A stretch of 64,000 nucleotides of DNA from Melastoma dodecandrum (Eukaryota > Streptophyta > Magnoliopsida > Myrtales > Melastomataceae), in NCBI GenBank assembly GCA_029817715.1, contig JARUPY010000083.1, forward strand, positions 1,426,001 to 1,490,000. Reading direction: 5' to 3'. The notes below the pieces were generated by a model. It saw nothing but the letters and a program-made list of their open reading frames with translations, had not been told where the DNA came from and did no database searches. A program made the translations under genes and the position numbers. Positions 55,585-64,000 of this stretch are shown here, piece by piece; positions within the stretch are counted from its first letter, which is position 1, and each line of letters starts with the position of its first letter.

Positions 55585-57600
55585 CTGTAAGAAATATTTT
55601 TGTAATTAATTGATTGGTTAATGATTAATTAATCACGAAATGATTAGGATTTGATCAAGATATTATCTGATCAATTTAAACCGATTACATTTCTAAATAA
55701 CCCCATTAGGGATTATATTTTCCATAGAAGGAAATATAATATTCTATTTATGGCAAGGTTCTGTAAAGTTGTCTACAACCTTCTGTGGTGTTATACGACC
55801 ACCATATGACCTGGGATGTCAATCATTACCATCTATATAGATAAATTCATTTTAGTGTCTTGAACAGAATGGCATCGGTCTTTATCAATTTGGAAGTTAA
55901 TCTTTGGTTATTTCCATTCGTAGAAGTGTGCTGACCAGATTCAGCCAGAACCTTCTGTAACGTAGTATAGATGGGAATTCTATCATATCTAAATCTTAAG
56001 TGATATGATTTGATTACCTAAATGTATATATGCATGAGAGTGAGAATTTGTTAATAAATAATGTTTTATTATCTAATTCTTAATTTCTTTATTTTGTAGA
56101 AGGCTGATCGTGCAATTCTTTATTCTTTCACTTAAACAATTCTCGTATAAATAAAGACACTCAGCCACGAATCTTAAAAGTAACTTTTTCATTATTTCTG
56201 AGAGCGTGTGTTGAGAGCTTGTATCCTGTACGTTCGAGTTTGAGTTAGTCACGAGGAGCGCTAATTGCGGAAGGCTGCATCGTTGGTGAAATCTTCTGGG
56301 AGAGTGACTCGGGGGCCACGAGGAACTCGGTTGGAACTGCAGGAGACGTTGGTGGGAAGCGTAGCTGGAGGCTGTGTGGCCGTCGTGTAGTGGGGCGGAG
56401 AGAAGGGCCTCGGGAGCACAGATGGTGAGGGACTAACCAGCTTCTGTGGTGTAGTGTTCTGTGTGTAGGTTAGCTTTGGGCAAGGGCTTTGTGTTTAATT
56501 AGCCGTAGTCTCGATGGACCACGCAGGAGAGCCTTGGGCAAGGGCTTTGTGTTTGTTCAGTTGAGATCTCGAGGGATCGCGCAAGGGAAGTCGCAACTGG
56601 GTGCTGTGCAGGTGGAGACGCCGCCGGAGTGAAAAGTCTCGGAGGAAGTCACAACAGGTTGCTGTGCAGGAGAGGACACCACCTGAGGGAATCGTCCGAT
56701 AACCGGTTATATTTGTTAGTCACCGCAGTACAGAATCTTTTAGGTCTGTCCTTTGAAATCTAGTCACCTTTGCTGCAGAACCTTACGGTCTGTGCAGTAG
56801 AGGGTCGACATCTTTGGTACAGAACCTTACGGTATGTGCTGTGAAATTAGTTATATCTGATACAGAACCTTCTGGTCTGTAGAGGATTGACATCTTTGGT
56901 ACAGAACCTTACGGACTGTGCTTTGAAACAAGTCATCTCTGGTACAGAACCTTTTAGGTCTGTGCTATAGAGGGTTGACACATTTGGTACATAATCTTCT
57001 GATCTGTGCTATAGAGGGTTGACACATTCGGTACAGAACCTTCTGGTCTATGCTGTGCAACTTACTCACTCTAGTACAGAACCTTCTGGTCTGTGCTTTG
57101 CCACTCAGTATTCTGTGGTACAGAACCTTCTAGTCTGTACTATAAAAGATCTATTGTTGATCATCTTCTGTAATCGTTACAAAGTGAAATCTGAGTGAAT
57201 ACCATCCAAATTCTGAGTGAAGAGTGGACGTAAACAAATTTGTCGAACCACTATAAAAAGTCTTGTGTGCATCAAACAAATCATGTAATCACATTCATAC
57301 GTTCTGTCTTATAGAAACCTGTCTCTACGGTTCTATTTTACAGAAGCTTTCTTCCGCTGCGGGGTTCATCGAAAAAGAGTTAAAAATCCTCAATTGGAAT
57401 TTAACACTAATTCTCCTCCCTCTTAGTGTAACAATGAGTTGCCAAAAAGTTTTGTTACGATTCTTCCCCGGATTTTTGACATCAAATCCGCCAAACTCCC
57501 GATCAGCAAAATCACTTGAAATCGCTTCGTTTTATCCACCGATCTTAATATTCTATTTGCACAAGGAATTGTAAATTGCTCTCCAATTGTAGTGCATCAC
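55585..57600 (+). mobile_element. Copia-like LTR insertion in the MULE transposase
   Basis: It separates two parts of one transposase reading order. A TATA box (ctcgtataaataaagacact, about 56144) lies one third in. Near the end gagtggacgtaaacaaattt-gtcgaaccac followed by cgctgcggggttcatcg is the wording seen at the ends of many plant Copia LTRs, and caattgg shortly after resembles the start of the Copia primer site (TTGGTATCAGAGC), here degraded. No pol genes follow, so this is probably a solo LTR or a trimmed remnant. Exact limits are not fixed. Confidence 0.5.
56728..57155. repeat. Minisatellite with hairpin core acagaacct-t-ctggtctgt
   Basis: About ten copies of a 40-60-bp unit centred on ggtacagaaccttctggtct and gtgct, with variable spacers (atagagggttgacacatt, ttgaaacaagtcatc and others). 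Core halves acaga-cc and gg-tctgt pair with each other, so each unit can form a small hairpin. Confidence 0.8.
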
Positions 57601-59960
57601 TAGCATCATCACTTCTATTGATCCAATGAAAAACAAACTAATGCAGAAACAAGAAGATTTCAGGCACCTCTTATAATCGAATTGTAACTTTCTCTTAGGT
57701 TTGTAGTCATGACGCCCCAACGATAGTAGTCATCGTCACTCAAACACCAATGCTCTTTTTTCATTTTACCAAAGAAGATAGTTGCCTCTTGGAGTGCATC
57801 GATCAACTTCTTAAGGATACGATGTCGCATTGGCTTCGTAGACTTTCTTGCAGCCATATTAGGGACATCTATTAATAAGGGCATCTAAGGCATATACATA
57901 TGGGCATGTAAAGAAAAAATGAACATTGGGAGGAAAGGGAGCCAGGATGGTGGAAGAGCCGGGGGATGTTGGGTAATTTGACGGAAACCAACTCCTTATT
58001 GACCTTCAAATCGATTATCTAGATAGGATAAGATCAAATGATAATTTTTCTATTATTTACCCTAAAGCAGAGAAAGTCGAATCAAAGAGATCATAACTTC
58101 AAGCGAAGACGTCTATGTATTCCTAATTTCATTATGGTGGTATACCAGCCACCTGTTCTGGAACTTCCAGTTAATTGCATTGATGGAAAGATTGATTGAG
58201 TTTAGCCTCTTGAAAGCCAAACGCATTGACTGTGAGAGAAAGGAAAAACTACCCAGTTCATGTATGTTTGTTGCCCGAAACAACCCATCTATTGATTCAG
58301 TTTTAGTTGCTTCACTCGCATGTTGACATCATACGGTATAACTCTTCCTTTCCTTCCACTTACAAACGGTCCTTCATATATGCTTTCATGTACATTCTTA
58401 AAACGAGTATTGAAATTGCTTGCCACGTGCCTAATACAGAAGCGCCATTGAGCAAATGGGGGAGTCCATCCAACGTCAACGTCATTAATGACAACTTGAA
58501 TACCAGCATATCGGTCAGATATCAAACAAATACCGCCTGTAGGATCTCCTACTACATACCATTTAAGGCATATCAAGAGCCAACTCCATGACTCATAACT
58601 TTTTTTATCAACAATAGCGAAGCGACACAATGTGATTCATACCATCCATAGCACATGCATTAGCAGTTTGTGCATTTATTTTCCATATAAGAAGAGCGTG
58701 TTATCATGGTAACTGGTCTACAATGTTTGAATGCAGCAATGCTTTGCCCGAAAGACCAAAAAGACTCTCTGAAACTACATTACTTCAACGTCGCCAACGT
58801 TATATGAACTTCCATAATCAACAATTGTGCCTGGATTCGCAATTTTAATTGCAATGAGCACGTGTGACAACTCATTATAAAGCTATGCTCAATCACTATA
58901 TTCAATGGTTATTGCTTCCCTCTTTGCATTCCATACGCGTCTTCTTGTGACCTCATAACCAAAACGTTCCTTAATCACGTTTCTTAACAATGACACATTC
59001 AATCAGACACTTTTCTCATAAAACTACGAAAATATGGAGCCATGAAGTTACAATTCAGTTTAACATGACCTTGAGAAATTACATCATTCAAATAGGTATG
59101 AGGACCGCCGACAATCGTGATCTCAAATTCATCATCGCAATCACGTTGAATAGCACATAGTCTCCACTTATAAGTTCCATACTCAGAGCAGAAAACTGAC
59201 CACAATCTCTTATTAGACTCTACTATCTAAGAATTGTAATGATTTTTAATATGGTAGTTATTCAATGCATGAATTAGATGACTCTTATGCTTGAAACGCA
59301 TCCCTTTACAGAACTCAACAAGATAAGATGCATCATCGGCTACCGCGTCATTCTCATTCTCATAAAAAATAATTTTCCCAAAATCTCCACTATCAAGATA
59401 AAATAACTATTCCCCTAAAAGGCCCCGCTTCATCATCCCGGCCTACAACATCCACATCATGAAAATCATCATCCTACCCTTCAAACTCATGAAACATCTC
59501 CTCATATATATCAACATCTTCATCAGACTGCATAATCACAGCAACGACACGATTTTCTTCATCAACATCGTCTCTGACACTACTACCACCCGCCGCTACA
59601 TCATTACAAGAATCTAACGTTCTTGATTCCTCCACTACAATTTGGGGTTGGACTACAATAACTGGTACTTCCGAAATGGTAAGACCAGGTAGTTGCACGA
59701 TGCCCGACCTTCGTTGCTTGAATTTTCCCGAACAGAAATAACATAAATTTCTTGGATATGGTTCGCATTGGACAACACAAAATTAATGGGGAATCTTACA
59801 TCATCATCATTGCCAATAGACACTAGAACGAATTTCACTCCACCGTCACCATATGTGGGTACGAGATATCTATGGCATATCTCTAATGTAGCCAAGTCAC
59901 TCAAATTCATAGCACGAGCTATAACATTTTCAAAAGTTCTTCAGCCTCTTAATTGGTCCC

Positions 59961-60192
59961 TTACTATAACCTACTCCTTCATTCCCATTAGTCACTTTTC
60001 TATCACCAAATACCAACTGAATATGCGTCGTCACAACAATCACAATACCTATATGAAAGAACAAAAAAACACAAATATTACCCAGATTCTTAATTTAATC
60101 TACCCATAACAACTACACATATCATCAGCGAAATCGACGACGGGATGCTAGATCGGTAAGACCCACGTATCTACGAAATCGGGGTAAGCACC
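59961..60192. other. Spacer left of the next gypsy element
   Basis: No coding pattern. The five bases before the LTR start are gcacc; the right-hand partner of any target duplication lies outside the window. Confidence 0.4.
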
Positions 60193-60274
60193 TGTTGACA
60201 TGGCAAATAATTTTGGGCCTGGGCTTAGAACAGAAACCCAGTAATCCCTCAAGTCACACTCCGAGTCGGCCCAA

Positions 60275-60410
60275 GATACAGTCGTCTAGGCCGACTCACG
60301 ACGAAGTCGACTAGGTCGATTTATGACGAAGTCGACTAGGTCGACTTATGAACGGGGTCGACTAGGTCGACTCACAACGAAGGAGTATAGTGATCAAAGT
60401 CAACCAAGAT
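60275..60410. repeat. GTCGACTAGGTCGAC tandem words in the LTR
   Basis: Four copies of a 27-30-bp unit: (g)tcgactaggtcga(c/t)t(t/c)a(t/c)gacgaa. The core gtcgactaggtcgac is nearly palindromic. gtcgac-like words also recur downstream to 60.5 kb. Confidence 0.75.
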
Positions 60411-60669
60411 GACTCAACAGTAGCTAGGCCTACTAGTAGGGTCAAGTCGACCGAATTCTGGATAAGTCGACCAAGTCGGTCGTAGTCCGTACAGTCAAGT
60501 CGTCAAGGTTGGAATAAGTTTATCACATTTGTTAAGGATCGTAACTGATCCTAATATCCAGGAACGTGATCCCATAGATCAAGGAGGTTGTTGAGACACT
60601 TCCACGATGTTAGGGATCACGATCTGCAACACGATCTATCTGTTACGTGTTAAACACGTACAAGTCCTC

Positions 60670-60677
60670 TATAAATA
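60670..60677 (+). promoter_or_regulatory. TATA box of the gypsy LTR
   Basis: TATAAATA followed by gcagatgaa, in the middle of the LTR, in the orientation of gag. Confidence 0.65.
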
Positions 60678-61143
60678 GCAGATGAATATTTCAAGACGAA
60701 GACACGACCACACACAGCCGAAACTCTGAAGTTTGTTCGTCAACCTTAGGAATTAGATACCTCGACCCGGTTTGTAGGTCAACTATCCTTCCACCGGCAG
60801 AGTGAGCTCGTAGGGCCTTCGTCACAGCTTCCCGCCAGCGACCACCACCGACGGAGCGAGCTTCCAAGGCCTTCGTCACAAGTTCTCCGCCGTCACAGGA
60901 TTCCACATCGTTGTCACCACTTGCCCCCTTTTTCATTTTTTGATGGCTGTAAGCCCTTGTTCTTAATTCGTTAAGATTGTAAGACTTGCATTCTATTTTA
61001 AATAAAATTGTGCATCTTCTTACTGGCGACCACAATCCAATTCCTGTGAGTCCTTTGCCAAATATTTCCGACGTGATCCGTTCTATAGGCGAACACGTTT
61101 TTGGCGACCACAGTGGGAGAAGGAAGCAAAATCTTAGTCTCAA

Positions 61144-63357
61144 ATGCCGAGAAATACTCGAAGCCGTGAGTCTCAGAATCCCTTAGATGGGGAAGACCAG
61201 GAACTTCCTCCGGGAATGAACTTGGAAGCGCCGGCCCTAGGAGGCCAGGCAGCTACGAACCAGTCCACTTTTGATTCACATGCCCCGTCCGAATTTATTT
61301 CGAGACTGGAGTTTCACAAGGAATTGGGGGATGTACGTCAGGAGTTGACTGATATGAAGGGTATTCTAATGAATGTCCAAACTCTGATAGGGCGTCTTTC
61401 TGGCTCGAGAGACGAGGAAAGAGTGAGACCTCGTATGAGAGAGGCCCCCTTTAGGGAGTCTACGTTCATGGCAGACGCTCGTCGGACTGCCCAAGGGCCA
61501 CGTAACGTGACTTTTGAGCAATCTGAGATAAGGACGAATGCTCTCTTTGAACATGGGAATCTGGTTCCCCCTGGTCGACCCTCTTCTTCGCGTAATCAAC
61601 CAGCGAATACGTATTGGAATGAGGCGGAGGACTTCCAAGAGGAAACAGATCGGGGGGAGGATTTTATCCCGTCTCGTCGCCCTGGAAAAGAGCCAGTGGT
61701 TGACGCAGCTGGAGATCCCTATGAGCCTGGACCCCGGAGTAGTAATCATCTTGAGGAGCCTTCATTTTATGTAAGGGATCCAACGAGCCATATGATGGGA
61801 GAAAGGCCTCCGTATAGCCCGTTAAGGCCAACGCGACTCGCAGGGCAGGGGCCGATAGGCGGCGTACCCCCAGACTTAAGAGAGGCCATAACTCAGGTTA
61901 TAGAGCAAGTCGTCCCCGGAATAGCTCGGCGAGATGACACCTGTTTATACAGGTCTCCTTATCCTGCGTACGTTGATAGGGATTTCCCTTTACCTAGAGG
62001 TTATAGGGTGCCCGACTTCACTCGCTTCTCAGGCGAAGATGAAATGACTCCACTTGAGCATATTGCTCGCTTCACTCATCAACTTGGCGAGGCGGCCGGG
62101 AATGATTTCTGGAAACTAAAGCTCTTCCCGAACTCATTAACCGGGGATGCCTTTACCTGGTATGCAAGTTTGCCGTCGGGGTCAGTAGCTTCATGGACTC
62201 ATATGCAGTCCATGTTTGTTAAAACCTTCGCTCGACTCGATACCCCCATGTCGATGTTTGAGGTTATGCGCCTTAGGCAGGCTAATGGGGAACACCCGGG
62301 GCAGTTTTTAATGAAACTTAGAAAAGCCTTGTTACGGTGTAGGCCTCCCATACCGGAGAAAGACCAGTTGCTCCTCGCATTAAATGCATTGTCCATTCCT
62401 TTCCGGAAAAAGCTACAAGGGGAGCGCTTTGCCGATCTATATGATTTGGCAAGGAGAGCCACTGAATACTATCAACTCCTGACAGAAGAGGCTCAGCTGA
62501 ATCGAGCCTACCAAGTCGATACTTATGAAGTCGACGTGGCTGAGTTCGTTAAGGGGGAGTCGACTATGTGTGACCCCTTGACTAGGAAAAATTCTAAAGC
62601 TAAAGCCTCCCAGAAAAATGCCGAGGAAAGGAAACACTCCTTCGACACAGATAAAGTCGACGCCATTTTTGACTGGCTCTATCAAAAGAAAAGGATCAGG
62701 CTTAAGCCTGGCCATCGAGTCCCCCAGACAGAAAAGGAAAAAAATAGGAACTATTGCAAGTGGCATGGCTCCTTCACCCATACTACCAAGGACTGTCTGT
62801 CCGATGAAGTCGCCATGGTGGATGATAATCCATTTGGCGACGAAGCCGCCATTCATACGTTTGATATATTTGACACTGAGGTTAACCTTGTAGAAGTCAT
62901 TAACGACTCTGCTATACCCTCGCAGGATCTGCAAGCAACTGGCGAGACCTTGGTGGCTAATGCCCTGATGAAGCGACTGGCTGAGCGTGGGGTTTTCATC
63001 ATGCCAAAGGAAAGGGACAAGTGGCTTTGCCACTGGCACCTGAATGACACTCACACGACGGACCAATGCCACACATTTAAGAAGTACCTGTTGGATAGTA
63101 AGACAGAAGACTGGTACGACCTGACCCCTTTCGAGGAAGCAGCAATGTCGTTGACTACCCTCAAAAGTCCTCCTAGTGTGGATCGCCGACTGGCTTCGCG
63201 AGGAGGAAGAGGAGGGTCCCAGGGGCATAAAGGGAATGGAGAGGCAGCCGCCCGGGGTACGGAACGCCCAGTACGGCGACTTGAGTTTATGGACTCGTCT
63301 GGCCAGAGAGTCGTCAAGCAGGGGTACACTAGGACTATCCCTGTCAAGGAGATATGA
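61144..63357 (+). CDS. gag: Gypsy gag polyprotein (737 codons to an in-frame TGA)
   Basis: Structural protein of the retroelement. Start MPRNTRSRESQNPLDGEDQE at the first ATG after the leader. Residues about 65-90 look coiled-coil (FHKELGDVRQELTDMK). The retrotransposon gag core covers about residues 290-440, with FPNSLTGDAFTWYASLP, WTHMQSMFVKTFARLD and GEHPGQFLMKLRKALLRCRP. Two His/Cys knuckle-like motifs of the plant gypsy form follow: YCKWHGSFTHTTKDC near residue 537 and LCHWHLNDTHTTDQC near residue 628. It ends in a Gly/Arg-rich part. After the TGA (63355-63357) the same frame stays open to the window end. The leader of about 50 bases between primer-site-like sequence and ATG is normal. 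Confidence 0.88.
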   Translation: MPRNTRSRESQNPLDGEDQELPPGMNLEAPALGGQAATNQSTFDSHAPSEFISRLEFHKELGDVRQELTDMKGILMNVQTLIGRLSGSRDEERVRPRMREAPFRESTFMADARRTAQGPRNVTFEQSEIRTNALFEHGNLVPPGRPSSSRNQPANTYWNEAEDFQEETDRGEDFIPSRRPGKEPVVDAAGDPYEPGPRSSNHLEEPSFYVRDPTSHMMGERPPYSPLRPTRLAGQGPIGGVPPDLREAITQVIEQVVPGIARRDDTCLYRSPYPAYVDRDFPLPRGYRVPDFTRFSGEDEMTPLEHIARFTHQLGEAAGNDFWKLKLFPNSLTGDAFTWYASLPSGSVASWTHMQSMFVKTFARLDTPMSMFEVMRLRQANGEHPGQFLMKLRKALLRCRPPIPEKDQLLLALNALSIPFRKKLQGERFADLYDLARRATEYYQLLTEEAQLNRAYQVDTYEVDVAEFVKGESTMCDPLTRKNSKAKASQKNAEERKHSFDTDKVDAIFDWLYQKKRIRLKPGHRVPQTEKEKNRNYCKWHGSFTHTTKDCLSDEVAMVDDNPFGDEAAIHTFDIFDTEVNLVEVINDSAIPSQDLQATGETLVANALMKRLAERGVFIMPKERDKWLCHWHLNDTHTTDQCHTFKKYLLDSKTEDWYDLTPFEEAAMSLTTLKSPPSVDRRLASRGGRGGSQGHKGNGEAAARGTERPVRRLEFMDSSGQRVVKQGYTRTIPVKEI

Positions 63358-64000
63358 CCTACGGAAGAGTATAAGGGAGTAGACCGACCCCAACAGGCTG
63401 CAAGTCGCAGGCCTCGATATGCGTCACAAACAGTCGACCCCCAGGAATTGCGGAGGGGACCTCCTATCGCTCAATTCTTGGACGAGAAGCTACTGTGCCA
63501 GAAATGCAAGCTGATCGCCCACAATCGGATACTTATCTCCCAGCTCTGCACAGCATGCTGCGTTAACTATTTCTTGCGGCTGGTCGACTTGTCCGCAAAA
63601 GGGGAGATGCTGGTGAAAGCGGTCCGCCCCGAGGGTACAGGTAATTCGAACCCTAGCAAACCTTCCTCGAATAGACCAGGAAATACTCCAGTGCAGGTGG
63701 GATATGACCCAGTCGACGGTAGATTCGTGGAGGTAAGCCGACTCCTTTTTGGTTCTAAGAAACCAAAATTCGTCAAAGCCCTTAACCCTTCGTCTCAATG
63801 GCAGAAGGTGGAAAGGAAGGTTGCGCCTCCCTTAAGGGCTCAAAAGAGAAAGGAAAGGCGTCTAAGTCACGCCCAAAAAAGACTTAGGATGACCCCTGCG
63901 ATGCCACCCTCGGAAGGGAACCAAGCTGCAGAGAAGCAAGTCGCAGAGCCTGAACGGGTCGAGTCTACTGATTACTCAGAGAACCCGGGCTCAAGCTTCG
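63358..64000 (+). CDS. Continuation of the gag-pol frame after the TGA, partial
   Basis: 214 codons without a stop, in the same frame as gag, running off the window. It includes a cysteine-rich part KLLCQKCKLIAHNRILISQL followed by CTACCVNYF, then VGYDPVDGRFVEVSRLLFGS and a Lys/Arg-rich stretch (RAQKRKERRLSHAQKRLRM). No protease or polymerase motif is reached. The long open frame suggests that the TGA is either read through or a single recent mutation (CGA to TGA would do). Confidence 0.6.

Larger units (their letters stand above)
55236..59960 (-). pseudogene. MuDR-type (MULE) transposase gene, broken and split
   Basis: Minus strand, in order: an N-terminal region (MNLSDLATLEICHRYL ... 59.9 kb; acidic segment VRDDVDEENRVVAVI at 59.6 kb); a MuDR N-terminal domain with FCKGMRFKHKSHLIHALNNY and NKRLWSVFCSEYGTYKWRLC (59.36-59.10 kb); the transposase core with SWSWLLICLKWYVVGDPTGG, CLISDRYAGIQVVI and QWRFCIRHVASNFNTRFKN (58.60-58.40 kb); MTTNLRESYNSIIRGA at 57.70-57.66 kb; and the SWIM finger CKKWQVYRIPCTHVLACFAH at 55.46-55.40 kb. 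The gap between the last two is filled by an LTR-like insertion. Transposases of this family cut and move MULEs. Stops and frameshifts make this one inactive. No TIRs were identified for it. Confidence 0.8.
60193..64000 (+). mobile_element. 5' part of a second Ty3/gypsy retrotransposon, cut by the window end
   Basis: LTR-like sequence starts tgttgacatggc at 60193. It has a TATA box TATAAATA at 60670-60677 and an aataaaattgtg at about 60999. Its 3' limit lies somewhere in 61010-61100: tggcgaccaca occurs twice (61024 and 61102), and the second copy, tggcgaccacagtgggag, has the form of a gypsy primer-binding region. gag begins at 61144. The body continues past 64000, so pol and the second LTR are not seen. 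It is unrelated in sequence to the element at 9.4-24.7 kb. Confidence 0.82.

Noticed and set aside
1..64000. tRNA, rRNA or organelle gene segments
   Set aside because: No cloverleaf with GTTCRA box or rRNA core sequence was noticed by eye; a tRNAscan/Infernal run would be decisive.

Overview
This is a window of plant nuclear DNA, most likely from a eudicot; the species cannot be named. The genes have short exons with GT-AG introns. The recognisable proteins are plant types (ATL RING-H2 ligase, UBC32/33/34-like tail-anchored E2, APUM23-like Puf protein). Most of the rest is plant transposon sequence: Ty3/gypsy, Copia-like LTR, LINE, MULE and MITE.

Host genes are few. An intronless ATL-type E3 ligase lies at 7.1-8.0 kb (+). 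An unrecognised two-exon gene lies at 25.5-26.2 kb (-). A tail-anchored E2 gene lies at 27.6-31.2 kb (-), and a ten-exon nucleolar Puf gene at 34.0-40.0 kb (-). The last has telo boxes and site II motifs upstream, as expected for a ribosome-biogenesis gene. The E2 and the ATL ligase both belong to the ubiquitin system but do not form a cluster.

Transposons by region: 2.4-5.3 kb holds scraps of gypsy pol, MULE transposase and a GRF zinc finger. From 9,435 to 24,652 there is a complete but decayed gypsy element (-), with LTRs on both sides, which landed in a LINE remnant. Its reverse transcriptase is split by a 5.16 kb insertion (14,112-19,269) that has a perfect 5-bp target duplication and carries pieces of at least two, probably three, host genes: an apparently intronless FAS1 (CAF-1 large subunit) copy, an IDA-like peptide precursor and a Cys-motif protein piece. 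At 32-33.4 kb there is a foldback MITE and an array of short inverted motifs. At 42.9 kb there is a pectinesterase scrap.

The most notable region is 45.3-54.1 kb. A broken plant-mobile-domain (PMD) gene sits beside a 5,902-bp element (48,186-54,087). That element has terminal inverted repeats, a perfect 10-bp target duplication, and one interrupted gene coding for a PMD joined to a Ulp1-like SUMO-protease domain whose His, Asp, Gln and Cys are all readable. This matches KI/Kaonashi-type MULEs. Its ends are packed with an 18-bp palindrome of the form TTAGTAA-n4-TTACTAA, and the right end is itself a hairpin. The three in-frame stops I found are all TAG in places where CAG would fit.

From 55.2 to 59.9 kb a MuDR-type transposase (-) is split by a Copia-like LTR with a hairpin-forming minisatellite. 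From 60,193 to the window end there is the 5' part of another gypsy element (+) with LTR, leader and a long gag that meets one in-frame TGA and then stays open. All calls were made by eye; no alignment or search was run.
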